A stretch of DNA of 64,000 bases from Allobosea sp. 47.2.35 (GTDB taxonomy: Bacteria; Pseudomonadota; Alphaproteobacteria; Rhizobiales; Beijerinckiaceae): NCBI RefSeq assembly GCF_024655635.1, contig NZ_JANLGI010000003.1, positions 124,001 through 188,000 on the forward strand. The letters run 5' to 3'. The position numbers and the translations under genes were made by a program. A model generated the notes under the pieces. That model was not told where the DNA came from. It saw nothing but the letters and a program-made list of their open reading frames with translations, and ran no database searches. Positions 8,628 through 17,426 of this stretch are shown in pieces (positions within the stretch are counted from its first letter, which is position 1; each line of letters begins with the position of its first letter).

Positions 8628-9683
8628 ATGACCAGCACAGCACAATCGCGATTGCTCGCCCTTCTTGGCGTCGAGCTGCCGATCATCCAGGGCCCCTTGG
8701 CGGTCGCGACGACGCCGGAGATGGTGATCGCCGTCAGCGAGGCCGGCGGCCTCGGCTCGCTCGCCAGCGCGCAATACGACGAAGCCGGCCTGCGCGCCGC
8801 GCTGGACAAGGTGCGGGCCGGCACGAGCCGGCCGATCAACCTGAACTTCTTCTGCCACGTCCCTCCCGCCCCCGCCCCAGAACGGCAGGCGTCCTGGCTC
8901 GACCGCCTCTCAGGCTATTATGCCGAAGCCGGGCTCGACCCCGCCATGCCGAAACCTGCGACCGGGCGCACGCCGTTCGACGCGACCTCGGCCGGCGTCG
9001 TCGAGGATTACCGGCCGGAGGTGGTCTCCTTCCATTTCGGCCTGCCCGCTCCCGAACTGCTCGAACGGGTGAAGCGAACCGGGGCCAAGGTCATCTCGTC
9101 GGCAACCACCGTGACCGAGGCGCGCTGGCTCACCGAGCGCGGTGTCGATGCTGTGATCGCCATGGGGGCAGAGGCCGGCGGTCACCGCGCCAGCTTCCTC
9201 ACCGACCGGATGTCCGAGCAGGTCGGCACCTTCGCTCTCGTCCCGCAGATCGTCGATGCCGTCTCCGTACCGGTCATCGCGGCCGGCGGTATCGTGGACC
9301 GGCGCGGCGTCACCGCCGCCTTCGCGCTGGGCGCTGCCGCCGTACAGGCCGGCACGGCCTATCTGTTCACGCCGGAAGCCGGCATCTCCGCCGTCTACCG
9401 CAAGGCGCTGGGCATGGGCGAGCGGCCGACGGCGATCACCAACCTGTTCACCGGCCGGCCGGCGCGCGGCATCGTCAACCGGCTGATGACGGAGGTCGGC
9501 CCGCTCTCGGAACTGGCCCCGCCCTTCCCCACCGCGGGTACGATGCTCGGACCGCTGCGCAGCGCCGCGGAGGCGACGGGGCGCGACGATTTCAGCCTGC
9601 TCTGGGCCGGACAGGCCTTCCCGCTCGCCAGGCCGATGTCCTCGGCCGAACTCACCCTCGCACTCGCGGGCCGGTCCGATTGA
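8628..9683 (+). CDS. Nitronate monooxygenase / 2-nitropropane dioxygenase family protein
   Basis: A 351-residue FMN-dependent TIM-barrel enzyme. The FMN-binding N-terminus (LGVELPIIQGPLA), the catalytic-histidine motif MGAEAGGHRASF, the phosphate-binding VIAAGGIVDRRGV and ALGAAAVQAGTAYL are typical of class I nitronate monooxygenases and related NAD(P)H:flavin oxidoreductases. It oxidises alkyl nitronates such as propionate-3-nitronate in known members. It stands alone, 119 bp after the amidohydrolase-like gene, so its link to that operon is uncertain. A start at 8628 follows GAGGAGC. Confidence 0.9.
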   Translation: MTSTAQSRLLALLGVELPIIQGPLAVATTPEMVIAVSEAGGLGSLASAQYDEAGLRAALDKVRAGTSRPINLNFFCHVPPAPAPERQASWLDRLSGYYAEAGLDPAMPKPATGRTPFDATSAGVVEDYRPEVVSFHFGLPAPELLERVKRTGAKVISSATTVTEARWLTERGVDAVIAMGAEAGGHRASFLTDRMSEQVGTFALVPQIVDAVSVPVIAAGGIVDRRGVTAAFALGAAAVQAGTAYLFTPEAGISAVYRKALGMGERPTAITNLFTGRPARGIVNRLMTEVGPLSELAPPFPTAGTMLGPLRSAAEATGRDDFSLLWAGQAFPLARPMSSAELTLALAGRSD

Positions 9684-9777
9684 CACGATCCAGTCACCGG
9701 CGGAGCCTTCGGGAATTCACTTGGAGAATTCGGCATTTGAGTCCATTCGGGAGATCAGGTCAGCCTGCCGAGGGTGA

Positions 9778-11295
9778 ATGGTCAACCTGTTCAACTATCC
9801 CGTCTGGAACCTGATCAGGCTCGAACGCGACAGCGACGCCCCGCTCTATGAGCAGATTTTCGCCCGCTTCCGGGCGGGAATCATCGAGGGCGTTCTGCCG
9901 CGCGGCACGCGCCTGCCGCCCAGCCGTGCCCTGGCCAAGGAATTGTCGATCGCCCGCAATACCGTGGTGCAAGCCTATGATCGGCTGGAAGCGGAAGGCT
10001 ATGTCCGGCGTAGCCACGGCTCTGGAACCTTCGTCGACAAGATCCTGCCCGAGGACCACCAGACGCGGGCGAATCCTGCCCCGCCCGCGCCGATTGCGGG
10101 CCAGGCCGCCCTGTCGGAGCGGGCGACGCGGCTCCTCGGGTTCAGCCTGCCGGCCGAACGCTCGGAGACGCTGGGTCTCAGCCCCGGCGTGCCAGCTCTC
10201 GATGAGTTTCCCTACGAGATCTTCAGCCGGATCGCGGCCCGGCACTGGCGCTCGCGCGCGATCTCGCAGACGGGCTACGGCGTCGGCCATCCGCGCGCCG
10301 GCCTGACCCACCAGATCGCGACCTATCTGGCCGAGGCGAGAGGCCTGGCCTGCGCGCCGGAACAGGTCATCGTCATCGGCAGTACGCTCCAGGCGGCGGC
10401 GCTCGTCGCCCATGTCCTGCTCGATGCCGGGGACGAGGTCGCGGTCGAGGACCCCGGCCACCTGACCGAGCTTGCCACCTTCGAGCTCAGCGGCCTGCGC
10501 ATCCGGCCCGTGCCGGTCGACGAGATGGGGCTCGATGCGGCCGCGCTCCCGACGCAAGCCGACGGGCGCGCGCTGCCGAAACTGGTCGTCGTCTCCCCGG
10601 TCGAGCAGTTCCCGTTCGGGTGCTCGATGCCGCCGGCACGGAGCCGGGCGCTCCTCGCCTGGGCGCAATCCCATGGCAGCTGGGTGCTGGAGGATGATTT
10701 CAACAGCGAGATTCGCTGGTCGGGACAGGCGCAGCCGCCGCTCTTCGCCGCCGACACGCAAGGGCGCGTCATCTATACCAGCTCCTTCAACCGCGCGTTG
10801 GCGCCGGGCCTGAGGCTTGCCTATCTCGTCGTGCCACCCCATCTCGTCGAGGCCTTCACGCAGGCGCAGCGCGTCTTCTCGCTCTATGCGCCGCAGCCGG
10901 ACCAGGCCCTGGTCGCGGCCTTCATGGCGGAAGGACATCTGGCGGCGCATCTGCGGCGGATGCGGGCGATCTACCGGGAACGTTCGCTCCTGCTGGCCGA
11001 CGGGCTGCAGCAGCGCATCGGCGACCGCTTCGTCATCCCTTATGTCACGGCCGGGCTGCACATGACGATCCGGCCACGCGTCCCGTTCGACGATGTCGCG
11101 GCCGCGGCGGCGCTTCTGCGCCGGGGCTTCGACTGCCCGGCCCTGTCGCGGTATTGCCGGGGGCCGGTAAAGCCGGGATTGATCCTCGGCTTCGGCAACA
11201 CCCGGACCGAAAAGCTGCCGGCATGCGTCGAGGCGGTGGCCGCGGCCATCGATGCCGCCTGCGACGGGGTCGAACGCCCCGCGACTAAGCAATAG
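9778..11295 (+). CDS. MocR-type regulator: GntR domain fused to aminotransferase-like domain
   Basis: 505 residues. Residues ~10-75 are a GntR winged helix (APLYEQIFARFRAGIIEGVL; SRALAKELSIARNTVVQAYDRLEAEG). Residues ~130-490 have the fold-type I aminotransferase fold (VEDPGHL, VVVSPVEQFPFGCSMP, VLEDDFNSEIRW). MocR proteins normally bind PLP through a lysine in G-T-F-S-K; here that segment is SSFNRALAPGLRL, with Arg339 in place of the lysine. Direct TGGACC repeats lie ~50 bp after the gene, in front of the amino-acid ABC operon at 11425, which is its probable target (inference). Confidence 0.9.
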   Translation: MVNLFNYPVWNLIRLERDSDAPLYEQIFARFRAGIIEGVLPRGTRLPPSRALAKELSIARNTVVQAYDRLEAEGYVRRSHGSGTFVDKILPEDHQTRANPAPPAPIAGQAALSERATRLLGFSLPAERSETLGLSPGVPALDEFPYEIFSRIAARHWRSRAISQTGYGVGHPRAGLTHQIATYLAEARGLACAPEQVIVIGSTLQAAALVAHVLLDAGDEVAVEDPGHLTELATFELSGLRIRPVPVDEMGLDAAALPTQADGRALPKLVVVSPVEQFPFGCSMPPARSRALLAWAQSHGSWVLEDDFNSEIRWSGQAQPPLFAADTQGRVIYTSSFNRALAPGLRLAYLVVPPHLVEAFTQAQRVFSLYAPQPDQALVAAFMAEGHLAAHLRRMRAIYRERSLLLADGLQQRIGDRFVIPYVTAGLHMTIRPRVPFDDVAAAAALLRRGFDCPALSRYCRGPVKPGLILGFGNTRTEKLPACVEAVAAAIDAACDGVERPATKQ

Positions 11296-11340
11296 GCGCC
11301 CGCAGCGTACCCAGCCTGCCGCGCTTTTGGGCTACGGCCG

Positions 11341-11376
11341 GAACTGGACCCTAGCGAAAGCTCCGAATTGGACCTT
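11341..11376 (+). promoter_or_regulatory. Direct repeat resembling a MocR-family operator
   Basis: Two copies of GAA(C/T)TGGACC(C/T)T start at 11341 and 11365, 24 bp apart. They lie between the MocR gene and the start of the ABC transporter operon. Direct repeats with a TGGAC core are known operators of the MocR member TauR. The assignment rests on this resemblance and on position. Confidence 0.5.
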
Positions 11377-11424
11377 GGGGGGCCTCGATCCCCCTCACAT
11401 TCTGCCGTCAGCAGCGGAGTCCTC

Positions 11425-12198
11425 ATGAACGTCGAACGCAGCACCGTCCTGGAAGTCGAGGGCATCCGGAAGAGCTTCGGGGACCTGGCCGTCCTCAAGG
11501 GGCTGGACCTGACGGCCCGCAGCCATGACGTCGTGACGATGATCGGCGCCAGCGGCTCGGGCAAGAGCACCTTCCTGCGCTGCATCAATTTCCTCGAACT
11601 GCCGGATGCCGGCACCATCCGCTTCGAGGGCGAGACCGTTCGACTCGCGCAGCAGGGAGCTGGTCGCGGCAAGCTCGACCGCAAGCAGGTCAACCGGATG
11701 CGCAGCCGCATCGGCATGGTGTTCCAGAGCTTCAATCTCTGGACCCATCTGACCGTGCTGGAAAACGTCGCGGTGGCACCGATCAAGGTGCTCGGCCTCA
11801 GCCGCAAGGAGGCGACGGAGCGCGCCGAGGCCTATCTCGAAAAGGTCGGGCTGATCGAGAAGCGCAATGTCTATCCCGCCCATATCTCCGGCGGGCAGCA
11901 GCAGCGCGTCGGGATTGCCCGAGCGCTGGCAATGGAGCCGGCGCTGCTGCTGTTCGACGAGCCGACCTCGGCGCTCGACCCCGAGCTCGTCGGCGAGGTG
12001 CTCGCGGTGATGCGCGCGCTCGCCGCCGAGGGGCGCACCATGATCATCGTGACCCACGAGATGGGCTTTGCCCGCGAGATCTCCAGCGAAGTCCTGTTCC
12101 TGCACCAGGGTGTCGTCGAGGAGCGCGGCCCGCCCGAGCAGGTCCTCGGCAATCCGCGCTCCGAGCGCTGCCGCGCCTTCCTGCAACGCGTCCTGTGA
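11425..12198 (+). CDS. Polar amino-acid ABC transporter ATP-binding protein (HisP/GltL-like)
   Basis: A 257-residue ATPase. Walker A is GASGSGKST, the Q-loop [17 protein letters not shown], the signature [15 protein letters not shown], Walker [21 protein letters not shown] and the switch VTHEMGFA, all in the form characteristic of the HAAT/PAAT amino-acid class. The start at ATG 11425 is preceded by GGAG; an upstream in-frame ATG at 11368 lies inside the putative operator and is less likely. It heads an operon of ATPase, binding protein, two permeases and a phosphatase. Confidence 0.94.
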   Translation: MNVERSTVLEVEGIRKSFGDLAVLKGLDLTARSHDVVTMIGASGSGKSTFLRCINFLELPDAGTIRFEGETVRLAQQGAGRGKLDRKQVNRMRSRIGMVFQSFNLWTHLTVLENVAVAPIKVLGLSRKEATERAEAYLEKVGLIEKRNVYPAHISGGQQQRVGIARALAMEPALLLFDEPTSALDPELVGEVLAVMRALAAEGRTMIIVTHEMGFAREISSEVLFLHQGVVEERGPPEQVLGNPRSERCRAFLQRVL

Positions 12199-12229
12199 AC
12201 CGAGTCGTCACATAAAAGGGGAGAACGAC

Positions 12230-13012
12230 ATGCTGAAGCGAATTCTCGTCGCCGCCGGACTGCTCGGCGCCTTCACCGCGGGCGCTGCGGCGAAGGACAT
12301 CAAGGTCGGCAGCGAATGCACCTACCCGCCGTTCAATTTCCGCGACGCCAAGGGCGAGCTTCAGGGCTTCGACATCGACGTCGCCCGCGAGATCGGCAAG
12401 CGCCTGAACGCTAATCTCGTCTTCGTCTGCCAGCAATGGGACGGCATGATCCCGGCGCTGCTCGCCGGCAAGTTCGACCTGATCGTCGCGAGCATGTCGA
12501 TCACCGACGAGCGCAAGAAGTCGATCGACTTCAGCGTGCCCTACCGCTCCTCGACCGCCCGCTTCGTCGGCGCCAAGACCCTGAACGTCCAGCCGATCGG
12601 GGCCGACGGCAAGCCTGACCCGAAGGCGCTCGCCGGCAAGACGGTCGGACTCCAGCGCTCCTCGACCTACGAGCAGTTCATGACCAAGGAATTCCCCGGC
12701 GTGAAGCTCGCGCAGTACGACACGGTCGATAACCTGCTGCTCGACCTGCAATCGGGCCGGATCGACCTCGCCTTCGCCGGGCCGATCAAGCTCGACGGCG
12801 ATTTCCTGCAGAAGCCGCGCGGCGAGAAATTCCATTTCGTCGGCCCCGAGATCAACAACATCGCCCTGTTCGGCCCCGGCGTCGGCGTGGCGCTCCGCAA
12901 GGAGGACAGCGCGCTCCGTGACCAGATCGACGCGGCGCTGAACGCCTCGTTCAAGGACGGTTCCTTCAAGGCCATCAACGATCGCTACTGGTCGTTCAGC
13001 GTCCTGCCCTGA
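12230..13012 (+). CDS. Polar amino-acid ABC transporter substrate-binding protein
   Basis: A 260-residue periplasmic binding protein of SBP family 3 with a Sec signal ([21 protein letters not shown], cleavage near residue 21). The family motifs [40 protein letters not shown] and the C-terminal FKAINDRYW are clear. It should deliver a cationic or related amino acid to the two permeases that follow. The start follows a good AAGGGGAG Shine-Dalgarno. Exact ligand unknown: a lysine/arginine/ornithine or opine-type substrate is possible from family resemblance. Confidence 0.93.
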   Translation: MLKRILVAAGLLGAFTAGAAAKDIKVGSECTYPPFNFRDAKGELQGFDIDVAREIGKRLNANLVFVCQQWDGMIPALLAGKFDLIVASMSITDERKKSIDFSVPYRSSTARFVGAKTLNVQPIGADGKPDPKALAGKTVGLQRSSTYEQFMTKEFPGVKLAQYDTVDNLLLDLQSGRIDLAFAGPIKLDGDFLQKPRGEKFHFVGPEINNIALFGPGVGVALRKEDSALRDQIDAALNASFKDGSFKAINDRYWSFSVLP

Positions 13013-13057
13013 TCGCGCGACGCGGCAGCGGACCCGAGAGCGGCGGAGGTCGTGGCG

Positions 13058-13756
13058 ATGGATGTCCTGATGGGCTGGGGCGGCCAGCTCCTGCACGGTA
13101 CGCTGGTGACCCTGGAAGTCGCCTTCGCCGCGCTGGCGCTCGGGCTCGTCTGGGGCATCCTCGGCGCGCTCGCCCAGCTCTCGCGCTGGTGGGCGGTCCG
13201 GCAGTTCGGCTTCTTCTTCACCCTGGTGATGCGCGGCACGCCGGAGCTTCTGATCATCCTGATCATCTATTTCGGCGGCTCGGTCACGCTGACCGGGCTC
13301 GCCAAGTCGATCGGGATGGCGGCTGGCTTCGTCGAAATCCCCGCCTTCGCAGCCGGCGTCTTCGCGCTCAGCCTCGTCTTCGGCGGCTATGCGGCGGAGG
13401 TGCTGCGCGGCGCCTTTCTTGCCATTCCGAAAGGCCAGATCGAGGCAGCGGAGGCCTTCGGCTTCTCCTGGTGGGATGCCTTCACGACGGTGCGCCTCCC
13501 GCAGATCTGGCGCTTCGCCCTGCCGGGACTCGGCAATAACTGGATCTCGCTGATCAAGGACACTTCGCTCGTCTCGGTCGTCGGGCTGGAGGAGATCATG
13601 CGCGTCAGCGGCATGGCGACCGCGGTCACCGGCGAGCCGTTCCGCTTCTACCTGATCGCGGCGATCATCTTCTACGCGCTGACCACCAGCAACGGGCTCA
13701 TCGTCGCGAAACTGGAACGCCGCGCCAGCCGCGGCGAACGGGAGCTGGCGCGATGA
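13058..13756 (+). CDS. Polar amino-acid ABC transporter permease 1 (HisQ-like)
   Basis: A ~232-residue inner-membrane permease with about five spans. The HisMQ features GTLVTLEVAFAALALGLVWG, MRGTPELLIILIIYFG and the EAA loop IEAAEAFGFSWWDAFTTVRLP are visible. ATG 13058 is preferred because GGAGG lies 8 nt upstream; GTG 13052 is the alternative. It overlaps permease 2 by ATGA. Confidence 0.92.
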   Translation: MDVLMGWGGQLLHGTLVTLEVAFAALALGLVWGILGALAQLSRWWAVRQFGFFFTLVMRGTPELLIILIIYFGGSVTLTGLAKSIGMAAGFVEIPAFAAGVFALSLVFGGYAAEVLRGAFLAIPKGQIEAAEAFGFSWWDAFTTVRLPQIWRFALPGLGNNWISLIKDTSLVSVVGLEEIMRVSGMATAVTGEPFRFYLIAAIIFYALTTSNGLIVAKLERRASRGERELAR

Positions 13757-14481
13757 ACCCGGCCCTGATGATCGAAAGCCTGCCCGCCCTGATCGAGGGC
13801 ACCTGGCTCAGCCTGCAGCTCCTGACGGCAGCCATCGTGTTCGGGCTGGCTCTGGCCGTGCCGATGGCGATCGCCAGGCTCGAAGCGCCGCTACCGGTGC
13901 GCGCGGCGATCGCCTTCTACATCTCGTTCTTCCGGGGCACGCCGCTCCTGGTCCAGATCTTCCTGGTCTATTACGGCCTGTCGCAGTTCGATTTCATCCG
14001 CGAGAGCGCGCTCTGGCCCTTCATCCGGGAGCCATGGTTCTGCGCGGTCCTGACCTTCGCGCTGCATACCGCGGCCTATACGGCGAACATCCTGCGCGGC
14101 GCCATCCAGGCGGTGCCGGCCGGTGAAATCGAGGCGGCTCATGCCTGCGGCATGTCCGGCGCGATGGCCTATCGCGTCATCATCCTGCCGCGCGCCTTCC
14201 GGCTCGCTCTTCCGGCCTATGCCAACGAAATCGTCAGCATGCTCAAGGCGACGTCGCTGGCGAGCACCATCACGCTCATGGAGTTGACCGGCACCGCCAA
14301 CACGATCGTGGCGCGCACCTTCGCGCCCTATGAGCTCTTCGTCACCGCCGCCGCGATCTACCTCGTCATCGCCGCCATCCTGACCGCAGCCTTGCGAGCC
14401 CTCGAATACCGGCTCGCCAGACACCAGCGCCCGCTCGCCACGACGGCGGTGACCGCCGGAGATACCCATGTCCAAGCCTGA
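13753..14481 (+). CDS. Polar amino-acid ABC transporter permease 2 (HisM-like)
   Basis: A 242-residue permease completing the heterodimeric channel. It shows FRGTPLLVQIFLVYYG, EIEAAHACGMSGAMAYRVIILP (EAA loop) and about five membrane spans. The start overlaps the stop of permease 1 (ATGA) and its 3' end overlaps the following phosphatase gene by 14 bp, so all are probably one transcript. Confidence 0.92.
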   Translation: MNPALMIESLPALIEGTWLSLQLLTAAIVFGLALAVPMAIARLEAPLPVRAAIAFYISFFRGTPLLVQIFLVYYGLSQFDFIRESALWPFIREPWFCAVLTFALHTAAYTANILRGAIQAVPAGEIEAAHACGMSGAMAYRVIILPRAFRLALPAYANEIVSMLKATSLASTITLMELTGTANTIVARTFAPYELFVTAAAIYLVIAAILTAALRALEYRLARHQRPLATTAVTAGDTHVQA

Positions 14482-15250
14482 CATCCATGCCTTCGCCGGC
14501 TTCGCCCAGCGGCTCGCCGATCTCAGCGGCGCGATCATCCGCGAGGCCATCGCCAAGGGGCGCAGCTTCGACACCAAGGCCGATCGCAGCCCGGTCACCG
14601 AGATCGACCGCCGCGTCGAGGACCGCCTCCGCCGCGAGCTCGCAAGCTCTCATCCCGATCACGGCATTCTCGGCGAGGAGTACGAATCCATCGGCCTCGA
14701 CCGCGACTTCGTCTGGATCATCGATCCGATCGACGGCACCAAGGCCTTCATCACGGGCATCCCGACCTTCGGCACGCTGATCGCGTTGGCCTACAAGGGC
14801 ACGCCGATCCTCGGCGTCATCGACAATCCCGTCACGGCCGAGCGCTGGATCGGCGGTGACGGCCTGCCGACGCGGCGCAATAGCGAGGTGGTGCAGACCC
14901 GGAAAGCAGCCTCGCTCGCCGACGCCATCCTCGGCAACGGCAATCCCGAGCCCTTTGATGCCGGCGAGCGCGCCGCCTTCGAGCGGCTGCGCAGCGACAC
15001 GAAATGGTGCGTCTATGGCGGTGGCTGCCATGCCTATGGCCGCGTCTCCGACGGCGCGCTCGACATCAGCATCGATGGTGGGCTCGACCCGTTCGACTAC
15101 TGCGCGCTGACCCCGATCGTGCGCAATGCCGGCGGCGCGATCACCGACTGGCAGGGCCGCGAGCTGACGATCCATTCCGGCCATCGCTGTGTCGTGGCGA
15201 GCGGCAGCCCCGCCTTGCACGCGGAGGTTCTTGGCCGGCTGGCGCATTGA
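14468..15250 (+). CDS. Inositol-monophosphatase-family phosphatase (HisN/ImpA-like)
   Basis: A 260-residue Mg-dependent phosphatase. The metal-binding motifs are SPVTEIDRRVE, GEEYE, WIIDPIDGTKAFITG (motif A) and GGLDPFDYCALTPIVRNAGG (motif B; the usual W-D-x-A-A reads F-D-Y-C-A). Family members dephosphorylate histidinol phosphate, inositol phosphate or related metabolites. It overlaps the second amino-acid permease gene by 14 bp. If it is HisN, a histidine-related role for the transporter operon would make sense, but this is inference. Confidence 0.88.
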   Translation: MSKPDIHAFAGFAQRLADLSGAIIREAIAKGRSFDTKADRSPVTEIDRRVEDRLRRELASSHPDHGILGEEYESIGLDRDFVWIIDPIDGTKAFITGIPTFGTLIALAYKGTPILGVIDNPVTAERWIGGDGLPTRRNSEVVQTRKAASLADAILGNGNPEPFDAGERAAFERLRSDTKWCVYGGGCHAYGRVSDGALDISIDGGLDPFDYCALTPIVRNAGGAITDWQGRELTIHSGHRCVVASGSPALHAEVLGRLAH

Positions 15251-15438
15251 CGGCGACGGCGCGCCTGCACTGCCCCGTCGCGTCGCCGCTGGAAAACCGG
15301 CGCGCGAACAAATGAGATGGCCAGCCCAATGCCGGGATTCTGAGCCAATCCGCATTCCCTCCGGTATTGCTAGCGTACCCCGAGGACTTGGGGCGCGGCG
15401 CTCTTCTCGGCGACGGCAGCAACAGGAGCGGCGGCGAT

Positions 15439-17169
15439 ATGACCTTCGACTGGAGCCTTGGATCGGAGGCCTCCGCCTGGGCCGCTTCGACCGCTCGGCT
15501 CGATGATTTCCGGCCGCTGCTTCCGGCCGAAGAGGAGATCGTCGCCAAACTTCAGTCCGGCAATTTCGACAAGCTCGGCGACGGTATTCTGCCCGTGGAA
15601 CGGAGCCCGGAACGGGTGGTTCGGGCCGGCTTCCTGCGCTTCCTGATCCTCGGCGGCGAGGCCGGCTGCCGGCCCCATGAGAAGGGCGTGCTCGTTCGCG
15701 GCGCCTGGATCATCGACGTGCTCGACCTCGAGGCCTGCCGCGTGTTCCGCGATATCGGCCTGAACGATTGCCATTTCGAGGCCACGCCGATCCTGCGCGC
15801 GGCCATCATCAACCGGCTGTTCCTCGACGGCTCGCGCCTTCCCGGCCTCCAGGCCGAGCGACTGGAGGCTCGCGGCGGAATCTATCTGCGTGGCGCGGAG
15901 GTCGAAGGGACCATCAATCTCGACCAGGCGCGCCTCGGCGGAAACCTCCAATGCGACGGCGCCGCGATCCGCAGCCGCGGCGACTACGCCGTGCTGGGGC
16001 GGAGCCTCGAAGTGCGCAACGTGCTCCTGCGCGGCGCGACGCTGCGCGGCGGCATCAGCCTGTCGGGCGCCGTGCTCGCTGCCGATCTCGACATCGCCGG
16101 TGCGACCGTCGTCGCGTTCGAGCGCATGGCGCTCGATGCCGGAGAGATGGCCTGCCATGGCAGCGTGGTCCTGCGCAGCGCCCGCATCACCGGAGAGGTG
16201 AAGCTCACCGCATCCGAGATATCCGGCGACCTAGACTGCTCCGGCACGATTGTCGACAACCCCGGCGAAGCCGCCATTGAGGCCAGTCGGGTAGCCGTCC
16301 GCGGTGCGTTCTTCCTGCGTCGAGAGGCCCGCCTCGACGGCACGCTGGCGCTGACCGGAGCCTCGATCGGCACGATCCATGACGAGGCCGCCTGCTGGCC
16401 GAAGCCCGGCGATCTCATGCTCAATCGCTGCCGTTACGGCGCCTTCATCGATGCGCCGGTCGATGCCGACAGCCGGCTGGACTGGCTGGCGCGCCAGACG
16501 CCCGCGCGCTGGGGCGAGGATTTCTGGCCGCAGCCCTATGAGCAGCTCGCCACCGTCTTCCGCGAGATGGGCTATGGCGAGGATGCCGCTTCGGTGCTCG
16601 CCATCAAGGAGCGTCTGCAGCGGCGGGCCCGCCGCGCGCGTGCCGAGAATCCGATCTGGCGGGCGCTGCTCTTTGTATCCGACGGCATCCTCGGCATCAC
16701 CGTCGGCTATGGCCGCAGGCCGCTTTTCGCCCTTCTCTGGCTTGCCTTCTTCTGGCTGACGGGGACCGCGGTCTTCACCTATGCCGAACGGCAAGGCGCG
16801 GTGATGCCCAACAGCGCCGTCGTGCTGCGCGCGCCGGAATGGACCTTGTGCGGCATCGAGCGGGGCGATCAGAGATCGTTGCTCGCCAGCGGGGTGTCGC
16901 AAGGACTCGCGACACCGGGGCAGACCCAGCTCGCCTGCTTCCGCGATCGTTGGGAGGCGTCGAGCTTTCCTGCCTTCAAACCCTGGGCCTATTCGCTCGA
17001 CACGCTCCTCCCCGTCCTCGACATGGGACAGCGCAGCTTCTGGCGGCCGAACCCGACGAAGCCCGGCGGACGTCTCGCGATCAACTATTTCTACTTCCAG
17101 TCGGTCGTCGGCTGGGCCTTGAGCCTGCTGGCCGTCGCAGGCTTTTCGGGCCTGGTGAAATCGTCTTGA
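15439..17169 (+). CDS. Large membrane protein with parallel-beta-type repeats (function unknown)
   Basis: 576 residues. Residues ~70-320 contain degenerate short repeats (LFLDGSRLPGLQAERLEARGGIYLR and relatives, not written in full) like a pentapeptide or beta-helix stack. They are followed by an alpha-helical linker (YEQLATVFREMGYGEDAASVLAIKE, here abbreviated by position ~365-395) and two hydrophobic segments near ~430-450 and ~550-570. A Cys-containing loop lies between the membrane segments. Similar proteins are often annotated only as membrane proteins. The ATG at 15439 follows an AGGAGCGG motif. No operon partner is evident. Confidence 0.75.
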   Translation: MTFDWSLGSEASAWAASTARLDDFRPLLPAEEEIVAKLQSGNFDKLGDGILPVERSPERVVRAGFLRFLILGGEAGCRPHEKGVLVRGAWIIDVLDLEACRVFRDIGLNDCHFEATPILRAAIINRLFLDGSRLPGLQAERLEARGGIYLRGAEVEGTINLDQARLGGNLQCDGAAIRSRGDYAVLGRSLEVRNVLLRGATLRGGISLSGAVLAADLDIAGATVVAFERMALDAGEMACHGSVVLRSARITGEVKLTASEISGDLDCSGTIVDNPGEAAIEASRVAVRGAFFLRREARLDGTLALTGASIGTIHDEAACWPKPGDLMLNRCRYGAFIDAPVDADSRLDWLARQTPARWGEDFWPQPYEQLATVFREMGYGEDAASVLAIKERLQRRARRARAENPIWRALLFVSDGILGITVGYGRRPLFALLWLAFFWLTGTAVFTYAERQGAVMPNSAVVLRAPEWTLCGIERGDQRSLLASGVSQGLATPGQTQLACFRDRWEASSFPAFKPWAYSLDTLLPVLDMGQRSFWRPNPTKPGGRLAINYFYFQSVVGWALSLLAVAGFSGLVKSS

Positions 17170-17426
17170 TCGAGCTGTCTCCCGAACCAGCAGCGGGCGT
17201 GCATCGAAACCAAAAAGGCGGCAACCGGCCGTCGTCATCGCCCATGCGGGTCTCACATTTTGGGACAAGCGGCGCAGCGTCTGGGATTCCCTGCCGATGT
17301 CCTTTCCCCAGAGGGACTTAAGGTCGTCACCAGAATTCGGGATTCTGTTTGCGCCCATGTGAAGCCGGGGGCCGGCTCAGGTTGCGCGCCTGAATAGCGA
17401 AGACTCTGGCGTGAGGGGGATACGCG

